Positions 1 to 5,987 of a stretch of DNA of 9,017 nucleotides are shown piece by piece. The notes under the pieces are model-generated. The model was not told where the DNA came from, made no database searches, and saw only the letters and a list, made by a program, of their open reading frames with translations. Source of the stretch: Rhodoferax sp. (GTDB lineage Bacteria > Pseudomonadota > Gammaproteobacteria > Burkholderiales > Burkholderiaceae_C). Each line of letters begins with the position of its first letter. Position 1 is the stretch's first letter. Location: the NCBI GenBank assembly GCA_018882485.1, contig VERU01000072.1, forward strand, positions 1 to 9,017, given 5' to 3'. Both the position numbers and the translations under genes were made by a program.

Positions 1-152
1 ATGTTGCGCCTGGCTCGGTGCTCCTGACCATGGAGATTCCCCAGCACCTTCTCCATCAGAACAGCCCCCTCGTCGTTCAGGGCCTGCCTCAAATCAGACA
101 TGCGCAGCACTTCCTGCGCATGTCGAAAATCGCTCACGACATAAGCTGCCAT
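1..152 (-). CDS. Cytochrome P450, N-terminal part (runs off left edge)
   Basis: This is the first 50 codons of a minus-strand gene that begins at the ATG complementary to 150-152 and leaves the window. The translation begins MAAYVVSDFRHAQEVLRMSD and continues through LRQAL, VLMEKVLGNLHG and QEHRARR. The pattern 'DLRQAL-x-DEG-x-V-x-M-x-x-VL-x-x-LHG-x-EHRARR' is the N-terminal region typical of a group of bacterial soluble cytochrome P450s, in which the His and Arg of the HRxRR stretch (residues 45-49) contact a heme propionate. No transmembrane anchor is visible, consistent with a cytoplasmic class I enzyme. An upstream in-frame TAA near 225-227, with no other ATG between, supports this start; the ribosome site is weak (GGGTGGG). 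The heme-Cys loop lies outside the window, so the assignment rests on the N-terminal pattern alone. It lies downstream of the desaturase gene in the same orientation, 153 nt away. Confidence 0.72.
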   Translation of the reverse strand, partial: MAAYVVSDFRHAQEVLRMSDLRQALNDEGAVLMEKVLGNLHGQEHRARRN

Positions 153-194
153 AACCCACCCATAGGCCTGATTTGCATCGGTATCGTTTCGAAC

Positions 195-247
195 GAATTC
201 ATTTAGATCGAATTCGCTACATTAGATGCAATCTCGATCCCTGTCAA
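195..247 (-). promoter_or_regulatory. Candidate promoter and operator for the P450 gene
   Basis: On the minus strand a perfect -35 TTGACA (complement of 242-247) is followed after 15 nt by TCTAAT (complement of 221-226, 5/6 to the -10 consensus). The spacing is shorter than the preferred 17 nt. Around the expected transcription start lies GAATTC-N9-GAATTC (195-200 and 210-215). Next to it is a small palindrome with CGTT/AACG arms at 185-195. This placement just downstream of the -10 suits a repressor operator, but no regulator is known to bind it. The leader would be about 60 nt. The GAGGCGCCTC palindrome at 270-279 lies further upstream and has no assigned role. Confidence 0.4.
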
Positions 248-305
248 GGCCGCTACGGGTAATCACCGAGAGGCGCCTCAGACCGACTTCCGGAAAAGAG
301 CCGAA

Positions 306-1274
306 TCAGAGCGCTCTGGCCTGGCGTTTCATGAGTTGCCAAATTTCACGGTGCGCGGCCCGGTAACCTGTTCCCACTGGAATTCGATCCTCCACGAGTT
401 GATGCAGCTTCGGCAACGCATGAAATGGCATCTGCGGCGCCAGATGATGCTCCGCATGAAAATTCATGTTCCAGGCAATGAAACGCCAGGGCCAATCGAC
501 CCGGCTGGATCGGGTATTGACCAGGAGGTCGAATTGTGTGGGCCGACCGGCATGCTCGGCCATTCGTATGAACCGCATGACCGGTTGCCCCAACAGCAAG
601 GGCAACAGCCAGTATTGAAACAGGGCGCTGGCTCCACTCAGCATGGCCACCCCCAATGCAAGGTACAACGCGGCGTGGAGTCGCGCCTCCCAGATCACGG
701 TCGATTTCTTCGGCCCGGGGATAAACTGGCGCTCCGCGTCGTTGAGCCGGCCCAAGGCCCGAACGAAAACACCCGAGAACGCGTTCCACCAGTAGGGGAC
801 TCCGCTGAGGTAAAACCAATAAGCCCAACGGCTCCGCGGCAGGGGGATCATCTGCGGATCGCTGCCTGTCCGGTTGGTGTGAGTATGGTGGTCTGTGTGC
901 TCGTACCGGAAATGCACCTCGGGCACCACAATGATGGCGCCAATCAAACTGGCCACCCATTCATTGAGCCGTCGCGTCCTGAAAGCCGAATAATGGGCAC
1001 ATTCGTGCTGCGGAGCAAACAAGTGCACCAACAGCACACCCAACAAGAACATCCAAGGCAAGGCCAACCAATCCTCGCCCGCCCAGGCGACCAGGCTGCC
1101 GGCCACCAGGATGGAAGCCAGATGCCCTGCCAAGTGCAGCAAAGCATGCCGGTTGGTGCGTTGCATCAGGCTGTTCATCGTCTGGCGAGGCACCAATGTA
1201 TGAATGACCTGGCGAGCCGCCCTGGACTCGGCCGGCTTTATCGGTGCGTCAACGTTTGACAACGACTCGGGCAT
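306..1274 (-). CDS. Fatty acid desaturase family membrane di-iron protein
   Basis: This 322-residue integral membrane oxidoreductase carries the histidine boxes of the fatty acid desaturase/hydroxylase superfamily: HECAH at 90-94, HTDHHTH at about 126-132, and HAEHH at 273-277, plus a conserved-looking EHAG at 240-243. In this family these histidines hold two irons that activate O2 to desaturate or hydroxylate an acyl or lipid-like substrate, with electrons from a ferredoxin or similar donor. Hydrophobic stretches at about 46-63, 70-88, 107-120, 150-170 and 197-232 fit membrane segments with the boxes on the cytoplasmic face. The start is supported by GAGGGG six nt upstream of the ATG. It is transcribed toward the P450 gene and away from the hydrolase gene. 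The exact substrate (fatty acid, carotenoid or a specialised metabolite) cannot be decided. No electron-donor gene is visible in this window. Confidence 0.88.
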   Translation of the reverse strand: MPESLSNVDAPIKPAESRAARQVIHTLVPRQTMNSLMQRTNRHALLHLAGHLASILVAGSLVAWAGEDWLALPWMFLLGVLLVHLFAPQHECAHYSAFRTRRLNEWVASLIGAIIVVPEVHFRYEHTDHHTHTNRTGSDPQMIPLPRSRWAYWFYLSGVPYWWNAFSGVFVRALGRLNDAERQFIPGPKKSTVIWEARLHAALYLALGVAMLSGASALFQYWLLPLLLGQPVMRFIRMAEHAGRPTQFDLLVNTRSSRVDWPWRFIAWNMNFHAEHHLAPQMPFHALPKLHQLVEDRIPVGTGYRAAHREIWQLMKRQARAL

Positions 1275-1328
1275 CGAAAACCCCTCAGGTACAGGTTCAA
1301 ACAGCGCTCATGATGCCAGATGAGGCCA

Positions 1329-1347
1329 GGGGGCGCGTGCGTCCCCC
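1329..1347. repeat. GC-rich inverted repeat in the divergent region
   Basis: GGGGG (1329-1333) and CCCCC (1343-1347) can pair. An inner CGC/GCG may extend the stem, with one bulged T. It would lie in the 5' leader of the desaturase mRNA and upstream of the hydrolase promoter. No U-run follows it on either strand, so it is not a typical intrinsic terminator. A regulatory role is only possible, not shown. Confidence 0.3.
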
Positions 1348-1353
1348 GTGTGA

Positions 1354-1382
1354 TTGACCGTCGTATTAATTGATTGAATAAA
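1354..1382 (+). promoter_or_regulatory. Candidate sigma-70 promoter for the hydrolase-LysR genes
   Basis: TTGACC (1354-1359, 5/6 to the -35 consensus) and AATAAA (1377-1382, 4/6 to the -10 consensus) are separated by exactly 17 nt. The stretch is AT-rich in an otherwise GC-rich region. Transcription would start near 1389 and give a leader of about 28 nt, with GGAGA at 1406-1410 placed 6 nt before the hydrolase ATG. Confidence 0.5.
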
Positions 1383-1401
1383 CTCTGGCGACATCGCGCA
1401 A
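1373..1401 (-). promoter_or_regulatory. Weak candidate promoter for the desaturase gene
   Basis: On the minus strand, TTGCGC (complement of 1396-1401) is followed by a 17-nt spacer and TTCAAT (complement of 1373-1378). Each hexamer matches consensus at four of six positions. It overlaps the plus-strand hydrolase promoter, so the two would compete or be co-regulated. The match is modest and the call tentative. Confidence 0.25.
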
Positions 1402-1416
1402 TTCCGGAGAAATTCA

Positions 1417-2289
1417 ATGCAGCGTAAGGACAGTGAGTGGTTTGACCGCATGTACAACAACCGGGCACGCGTTCCTGAAACGCCGCACATCCTGCGCACG
1501 TGGGCGGAACGCTCGGCCCGAGTGCGTCAATCCGTAACCACGGACCTTGATGTGCGGTATGGATCCCACGCCAGCGAAACGCTGGACGTGTTTCCTTCAC
1601 GGGTTGCCGATGCGCCGGTTCTGGTCTTCCTGCATGGAGGATATTGGCGGGCCCTGGATAAGGCAGACCACTCCTTCCTCGCCCCGCCCTTCGTGGAACA
1701 GGGTGCCTGCGTGGTGATCCCGAATTACGCATTGTGCCCAGGCAAGGACACCGACAAGGTCACGGTACCCCGGATCGTGATGCAGATGGTCGCCGCACTG
1801 AATTGGGTATGGCGGCATATACGGCGGTACGGCGGTAACCCCGGTGATATCACCGTTATGGGACACTCGGCGGGAGGACAACTCGCAGCCATGATGCTGG
1901 CCTGCAATTGGCAACAGGTCGATGCAGACCTCCCGGTACAGCTTGTGCAGAAGGCGCTGTCGATTTCAGGCGTCTATGACCTCGAACCCATTCGGCATGT
2001 GCCGTCGCTCCCGGAACTGAAGTTAACGGCCGAAGACGCGCGACGGTGCAGCCCGGCGGCTTTTTCAGCTCCCAGGAACGGCCTGCTCTACAGCGTCGCC
2101 GGAGGCGACGAGAGCGAAGAGTTTCTCCGACAGAACCGGCTGATCCAGCAACGATGGGGCAGGCGACGAGTTCCTGTGTCAGCGGTCTTGCCGGGTCTGC
2201 ACCATTTCAGCGTGCTCGAGTCTCTGATTGAAGACGGCAGTTCGCTGAACACGATGGCAGGTCAACTCATGAAGCGCGCTGTGCCATGA
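1417..2289 (+). CDS. Alpha/beta hydrolase, arylformamidase (KynB)-like
   Basis: This 290-residue cytoplasmic hydrolase has the oxyanion-hole motif HGGYW at 73-77 and the nucleophile elbow GHSAGG at 149-154 (Ser151). The likely remaining triad members are an Asp in GGDESEEF (D231) and a His in GLHHFSVLE (H263). HGGYW with GHSAGG is typical of the carboxylesterase / kynurenine-formamidase-like branch, which cleaves esters or N-formyl amides. The N-terminal YNNRARVPE stretch (13-21) also recurs in that branch. No signal peptide is seen. GGAGA lies 6 nt upstream of the ATG. No kynurenine-pathway partners (KynA, KynU) are present, so a role on a pathway-specific ester or amide is as likely as N-formylkynurenine. 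Its stop overlaps the start of a possible 25-codon ORF, and the LysR gene follows in the same direction. Confidence 0.85.
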   Translation: MQRKDSEWFDRMYNNRARVPETPHILRTWAERSARVRQSVTTDLDVRYGSHASETLDVFPSRVADAPVLVFLHGGYWRALDKADHSFLAPPFVEQGACVVIPNYALCPGKDTDKVTVPRIVMQMVAALNWVWRHIRRYGGNPGDITVMGHSAGGQLAAMMLACNWQQVDADLPVQLVQKALSISGVYDLEPIRHVPSLPELKLTAEDARRCSPAAFSAPRNGLLYSVAGGDESEEFLRQNRLIQQRWGRRRVPVSAVLPGLHHFSVLESLIEDGSSLNTMAGQLMKRAVP

Positions 2290-2363
2290 TCCGAATCGAC
2301 CCCAAAGTCATTCAGGCTCGCTCCCACCCTTCCCGGCCAGAGACCATCGGCTCGGCGCCATGA
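2286..2363 (+). CDS. Possible 25-codon coupling ORF between hydrolase and LysR
   Basis: The ATG at 2286 overlaps the hydrolase stop as ATGA (2286-2289). The frame runs 25 sense codons (peptide beginning MIRIDPKVIQARSHPSRPET) to a TGA at 2361-2363, which in turn overlaps the LysR ATG as ATGA (2360-2363). The LysR start has no evident Shine-Dalgarno sequence, so a ribosome carried across by this small ORF could deliver translation to LysR. The peptide resembles nothing I know. The double overlap could also be chance; codon-level conservation in relatives would decide. Confidence 0.3.
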   Translation: MIRIDPKVIQARSHPSRPETIGSAP

Positions 2364-3358
2364 ACCTGCACAACATCGAAGCGTTTCTTGCAGTTGCCGA
2401 TACCGGGAGCTTCACGGCCGCGGCGCGGCGCCTGGAAAAGACCCAGTCGGCGATTTCGCAAGCACTGAGACAGCTCGAAGATGAATTGGGCGTCGTTCTG
2501 ATCGATCGAACAACGCGACAGATCGCGCTCACGTCGGCTGGAGATTTGCTTCACGGACGGGCTGCTCGGTTGATCGACGACATCAAGGCGATGACATCCC
2601 TGCTGCGGGAACACACGCACAACAAGCTCACCCATCTGCGAGTCGGCATGGTGGACTCATTTTCCACCGCGCTGGTCCCGGAATTCATCCGAGGGCTGCA
2701 GGCGGAAGCGCACAACCTGTCCATGTGGACCGACGTGACTCCACGGTTGGGCGAGGCCATACTGGAGCGCCGCGCCGACATCGTCCTGGTCAACAATGCT
2801 TTTGACGATGAGGGTCAGTTGAACAGCCACGAACTGATGAGAGAGCCCTTCGTGCTGTTGCTTCCTGCCGAAGCCGTCTGGGCCCAGCCGGAACCCGACC
2901 TGAAACTACTGGCCCGTGTCCATCCGATGATCCGCTATGGCGGCATCTCGTTCACAGCGCCGCAAATCGAGGCTCAATGCCAGCGTCTTGGTATCACGCC
3001 CCTGCGACGTGTCTCCGTCGACAGCACGGACAAACTTGTAGCGTCGGTCGCCGCTGGCATTGGATGGAGCATCGGTACCCCCATGTGGCTGCTGCGCACG
3101 CCCGAATATCAACGAACGATCAAGGTTCAACCGCTGCCTGGAGACCTCTTTTTTCGCCGGCTCTTTCTGGTTTCACGTCGAGGTGAACTCGACGAGTTGG
3201 CTCTCAGACTGGCGCGGCTGTCTTCTTTGGTTCTGAATGACCTTGTGGAAAATGAGTTGCGACGCATATTGCCGCTCGTCCGGACCCACATCGAGCTGCC
3301 TCTGCTGTCGGCCGCCGGCGCGGATTCGGCTGGCTGGCGCGCAGACCGCATCAGCTGA
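2360..3358 (+). CDS. LysR-type transcriptional regulator
   Basis: This 332-residue regulator has the LysR winged helix-turn-helix at residues 1-60: FLAVADTGSFTAAARRL, then the recognition helix TQSAISQALRQLE, then LGVVLIDR and the wing ending LTSAG. A linker helix spans about 62-90 and a type-2 periplasmic-binding-like effector domain about 93-300. The family forms tetramers that bend promoter DNA and activate on binding a small pathway intermediate. About 30 residues beyond the usual end (ILPLVRTH onward) form a C-terminal extension. The gene sits between the hydrolase and the Rieske operon, all in the same direction, rather than divergent from its target as is more common. It most likely controls the Rieske operon through the palindromes at 3360-3397, and perhaps also the hydrolase promoter. 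The effector is unknown. Confidence 0.92.
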   Translation: MNLHNIEAFLAVADTGSFTAAARRLEKTQSAISQALRQLEDELGVVLIDRTTRQIALTSAGDLLHGRAARLIDDIKAMTSLLREHTHNKLTHLRVGMVDSFSTALVPEFIRGLQAEAHNLSMWTDVTPRLGEAILERRADIVLVNNAFDDEGQLNSHELMREPFVLLLPAEAVWAQPEPDLKLLARVHPMIRYGGISFTAPQIEAQCQRLGITPLRRVSVDSTDKLVASVAAGIGWSIGTPMWLLRTPEYQRTIKVQPLPGDLFFRRLFLVSRRGELDELALRLARLSSLVLNDLVENELRRILPLVRTHIELPLLSAAGADSAGWRADRIS

Positions 3359-3359
3359 C

Positions 3360-3397
3360 TTAATGTCAACGCCATGGTCCGATTAATGGGCCGGCCC
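3360..3397. promoter_or_regulatory. Candidate LysR operator upstream of the Rieske operon
   Basis: Two dyad elements lie here. One is TTAAT (3360-3364) with its complement ATTAA (3382-3386), separated by 17 nt that include CCATGG. The other is the perfect 10-bp palindrome GGGCCGGCCC (3388-3397). Relative to the start site implied by the promoter at 3414-3442, they are centred near -76 and -57, where LysR regulators normally bind. Binding by the neighbouring LysR protein is inferred. Confidence 0.35.
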
Positions 3398-3413
3398 GAC
3401 TCTTGATTGGGTC

Positions 3414-3442
3414 TTGCGCGGGACCAACGCACTGCGGATACT
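3414..3442 (+). promoter_or_regulatory. Candidate promoter of the Rieske operon
   Basis: TTGCGC (3414-3419) and GATACT (3437-3442) each match the sigma-70 consensus at four of six positions with a 17-nt spacer, as expected of an activator-dependent promoter. Transcription would begin near 3449, giving a leader of about 28 nt to the ATG at 3477. If correct, it excludes the in-frame TTG at 3414 as a translation start. Confidence 0.35.
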
Positions 3443-3476
3443 GCCCCTCCCGGGCAACCTTCCGACTCGACCCTAC

Positions 3477-4868
3477 ATGACCGTGACCGCACCCCTCCAC
3501 TTCGCTGGTTACAACCTTCCCAAAGACCGCCCCAACGACGCGGCGTTCCAGTCGGTCCAGCCGGGCACCCCCGGCGGCGAATACCTTCGGCGGTTCTGGC
3601 ACCCCTTCCTGCTGTCCGAGCAGCTGGATCACCGGCCGAAAGTGGTACGGGTGCTGTCCGAGGACTTGGTGGTTTACCGGGACCTGTCCGGTGGGTTGGG
3701 CTTGGTGCACAAGCATTGCGCACACCGGGGTGCCTCGCTTGAATTCGGCATCGTCGCGGAAAAGGGGATCCGATGCTGCTACCACGGCTGGCTTTTCAGC
3801 AACGATGGCGCGCTGTTGGAGACACCGGGTGAGCCCCCGGACAGCCCTTTGCGAAAGCGGGTGTGCCAAGGTGCTTATCCCGTCATCGAAATCGATGGGG
3901 TCATCTTTGCGTACCTGGGGCCACCGGATCGGCGCCCCCCGTTCCCAACCATGGACGCCATGGTGATGCCGGGTAATCGCATGAAGCCCTATCTGATTGC
4001 CTCACCCTGCAACTGGATCCAAGTCGCAGAGAACTCCATGGATCCCTTCCATGTGGCCTTTTTGCACACACGGATATCGGGGCCGCAGTTCAGCGAAGTT
4101 TTTGGCACATTGCCCTTGATCGATTACCACGAGACGCCAAACGGCTTTTTTTACACCAACGCTCGACGTGTGGGTGATTACATTTGGGTTCGATCGCACG
4201 ACTACCTATTGCCCAATTTTTCTCAAAACGGAGCCATCTTCGAAAACGTTGAACGGGTTCGCTATTTCGGACGTCCCGGACTGACACGGTGGGTGACTCC
4301 AGTGGACGACACCCACACGCTGGTCATCGCCTGGCGCCACTTCAATGATCGTGACGATCCATCAGGTCTCGGGCGCCCCGAAGATGTGGGTGTGGGCAAG
4401 ACCGATTTTTACGGCCAGAGCGATGCGGCGCCCTATGAGCAGCGACAAGATTCCCCGGGTGACTGGGAAGCCTGGGTCAGTCAGGGCCCCATGACCAGCC
4501 ACGCGCGTGAACATCTGGCGACCACCGACAAAGGCGTTGCACTGCTCCGGCGCAAACTGCGCAGGGCGATCGATGCACTGGCAAACGGGGTAGAGCCGCT
4601 GCAAGCCAAACCCGAGGCGACAGGCGCCGTCGCCACGATGGCAGGGGACACCATTCTGCGCATCCCGTTGGACCCCAAGCAGGACGACCGGGAAGTGATC
4701 CTGCATGTTTGCCGGGCCGTCGCCGCCGCTCTGATGGAAACCCGACACCTTCCGGATGGCGAGCGACGTGCAGCCATGCAGGATCGTCTGTCCGGCCTGA
4801 ATACCGCCGATGCTTCAGAGATCAACCCCGATCACGGCAAGATTTTCGAGTTCAAGACCCTGGGTTGA
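3477..4868 (+). CDS. Rieske [2Fe-2S] non-heme iron oxygenase, catalytic subunit
   Basis: This 463-residue protein has a Rieske domain at about 35-145 with the cluster ligands C81-x-H83 and C100-x2-H103 in CAHRGASLEF and CCYHGW. The C-terminal catalytic domain carries the mononuclear iron site in NSMDPFHVAFLH (H192 and H197). The carboxylate ligand is probably D329 in the GDWEAWVSQG stretch. EHLATTDKGVALLRR (345-359) is typical of the phthalate-dioxygenase / O-demethylase-type branch, whose members hydroxylate rings or oxidatively remove methyl groups. Such enzymes need a reductase (often FMN plus ferredoxin domains), and none is visible here. The ATG at 3477 is preferred over a TTG at 3414 because the Rieske domain begins at the usual distance and a promoter may overlap the TTG. 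The ribosome site is weak. It is the first gene of the six-gene operon, 4 nt before the next. Confidence 0.9.
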   Translation: MTVTAPLHFAGYNLPKDRPNDAAFQSVQPGTPGGEYLRRFWHPFLLSEQLDHRPKVVRVLSEDLVVYRDLSGGLGLVHKHCAHRGASLEFGIVAEKGIRCCYHGWLFSNDGALLETPGEPPDSPLRKRVCQGAYPVIEIDGVIFAYLGPPDRRPPFPTMDAMVMPGNRMKPYLIASPCNWIQVAENSMDPFHVAFLHTRISGPQFSEVFGTLPLIDYHETPNGFFYTNARRVGDYIWVRSHDYLLPNFSQNGAIFENVERVRYFGRPGLTRWVTPVDDTHTLVIAWRHFNDRDDPSGLGRPEDVGVGKTDFYGQSDAAPYEQRQDSPGDWEAWVSQGPMTSHAREHLATTDKGVALLRRKLRRAIDALANGVEPLQAKPEATGAVATMAGDTILRIPLDPKQDDREVILHVCRAVAAALMETRHLPDGERRAAMQDRLSGLNTADASEINPDHGKIFEFKTLG

Positions 4869-4872
4869 ATCC

Positions 4873-5388
4873 ATGACTGATTCCGTCCACAGTCTCTCAG
4901 GTCGGTCCATCATCACAGGCCTCAAGTCGGCTGGGGTGCGCTTTGTGCTTTCCGTCCCGGACATCACGACCAGCGAGGGGCTGCTGCGCCCAATCTCTGA
5001 GGATGGTGATCTGCGACTTGTGCGCGTCTGCAAGGAGGACGAGGGCGTTTCGGTGTGCGCAGCGCTCTCGTTCTGCGATCAGCGAGCGGTGCTCCTCATG
5101 CAACAAACTGGATTGATGGATTCCCTGAATGCGCTAAGAGCCATCGCGCTGGATTACTGCAATCCGGTCTGCATGCTGATCGGGTTGCTGGGCAAGGATC
5201 CAGCAGTGCCGCCCGCTCGATCCGAGAAACTCGGCGTTCGGGTTATTCAACCGATTCTGGATGCCATGGGCATCCGCCACCTGATGCTCGATACCGACGA
5301 CGACCTGCCCGACTGCCTTTCGGCAATCGACGAGGCTTACCAGAGCAGTAGGCCCGTTGCCATCCTGTTGGGCAGGAGTCCGACATGA
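4873..5388 (+). CDS. ThDP-dependent 2-oxoacid decarboxylase, alpha (Pyr-domain) subunit, ComD-like
   Basis: This 171-residue protein is a stand-alone thiamine-diphosphate Pyr domain of the sulfopyruvate / phosphonopyruvate decarboxylase type. RSIITGLKSAGVRFVLSVPD opens the fold. CKEDEGVSVCAAL (53-65) holds the acidic residue, E57 or its neighbour, that activates the cofactor's aminopyrimidine. MQQTGLMDSLNAL (76-88) matches the MQNSGLGNxxNxL stretch of the family. It would pair with the next gene's product so that ThDP sits at the subunit interface, decarboxylating a 2-oxo acid to an aldehyde. Sulfopyruvate, phosphonopyruvate or an aryl/alkyl pyruvate are all possible substrates. It starts 4 nt after the Rieske stop without a strong Shine-Dalgarno sequence, and its own stop overlaps the next start as ATGA. 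Confidence 0.82.
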   Translation: MTDSVHSLSGRSIITGLKSAGVRFVLSVPDITTSEGLLRPISEDGDLRLVRVCKEDEGVSVCAALSFCDQRAVLLMQQTGLMDSLNALRAIALDYCNPVCMLIGLLGKDPAVPPARSEKLGVRVIQPILDAMGIRHLMLDTDDDLPDCLSAIDEAYQSSRPVAILLGRSPT

Positions 5389-5987
5389 ATGCCAGCATGC
5401 CGCGAGACGAGTGCCTGCGCGCGCTATCGAAGCATTACACCGGGCAGGTGGTTGTCGCGGTGTACACCACCTGTTTTGAGTGGCTTGCCATACGCCCGGA
5501 CGCACTGACCTACGTATCGGTCGGCGCCATGGGTCAGGCAGGCTCTCACGCACTCGGACTCGCCCTGGGACGCCCTGATCTCGAGATTTGGGTGTTCGAT
5601 GGCGACGGCAGCCTGCTGATGAATTTGGGCTGTCTGGTGACTCTTGCGGGTGCTGCGCCCCGAAACCTGACGCATTTCATTTTCCAGAATGGCACTTACG
5701 AGGCCAACGGACAAATGCCCTTGCCGGTCGCTCACTCCATCGACTTTGCAGACATGGCACGCGCTTCGGGCATCCAGCAAGCGGCGACGATCCATCAGAT
5801 CGACGGACTGAATGACTGGATGAGCCGTCGTCGTTTGTCCGATGGGCCTGCCGTAGTGGACCTGCGGGTCCATGCGAGCGGCGTATCCTACCCGCAGCGC
5901 TACGACTTCATACACAGTGCGCAGGCCCGCGAGTCGTTTCGCACAGCTCTGGCTGCTCGCCCCAGGAGCCGATCCGATGCCGAATGA
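5385..5987 (+). CDS. ThDP-dependent 2-oxoacid decarboxylase, beta (PP-domain) subunit, ComE-like
   Basis: This 200-residue protein is the diphosphate-binding half of the split enzyme. SVGAMGQAGSHALGLALG (45-62) is the conserved entry loop. VFDGDGSLLMNLG (70-82) followed by FQNGTYEANG (100-109) forms the GDG-x(26)-N signature that binds Mg2+ and the ThDP diphosphate (GDG at 73-75, N102). In two-subunit relatives such as methanogen ComDE, neither half is active alone. AGGAG at 5374-5378 lies 6 nt upstream of the ATG, and the ATG overlaps the alpha stop, favouring equal synthesis of the two subunits. The C-terminal tail is Arg/Ser-rich (ARPRSRSDAE) and overlaps the aldehyde dehydrogenase start by 11 nt. 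Confidence 0.85.
   Translation: MNASMPRDECLRALSKHYTGQVVVAVYTTCFEWLAIRPDALTYVSVGAMGQAGSHALGLALGRPDLEIWVFDGDGSLLMNLGCLVTLAGAAPRNLTHFIFQNGTYEANGQMPLPVAHSIDFADMARASGIQQAATIHQIDGLNDWMSRRRLSDGPAVVDLRVHASGVSYPQRYDFIHSAQARESFRTALAARPRSRSDAE

Noticed and set aside
18..206. 62-codon plus-strand frame at the left end
   Set aside because: The opposite strand reads as a P450 N-terminus with the HGxEHRARR motif, so the plus frame is a shadow.
336..1259. Long open frame (307 codons) on the plus strand opposite the desaturase
   Set aside because: The minus-strand frame carries all histidine boxes of the desaturase family. The plus-strand product is a Gln/Pro/His-rich sequence without recognisable domains, as expected of an antisense shadow in GC-rich DNA.
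1329..1347. Hairpin as an intrinsic terminator
   Set aside because: No T-run follows the stem on either strand, and it sits between divergent starts where no transcript should end.
3414..3476. TTG start giving a 21-residue longer Rieske oxygenase
   Set aside because: The added residues do not resemble the family, no ribosome site precedes the TTG, and a candidate promoter overlaps it.
4810..4872. Upstream start for the decarboxylase alpha subunit
   Set aside because: It lies inside the Rieske gene's 3' end in another frame. The ATG at 4873 begins the recognisable Pyr domain at the usual distance.
5872..5976. Upstream start giving a 35-residue longer aldehyde dehydrogenase
   Set aside because: The extension is read out of frame through the decarboxylase beta gene. 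The ATG at 5977 has a good AGGAG and gives the normal family length.
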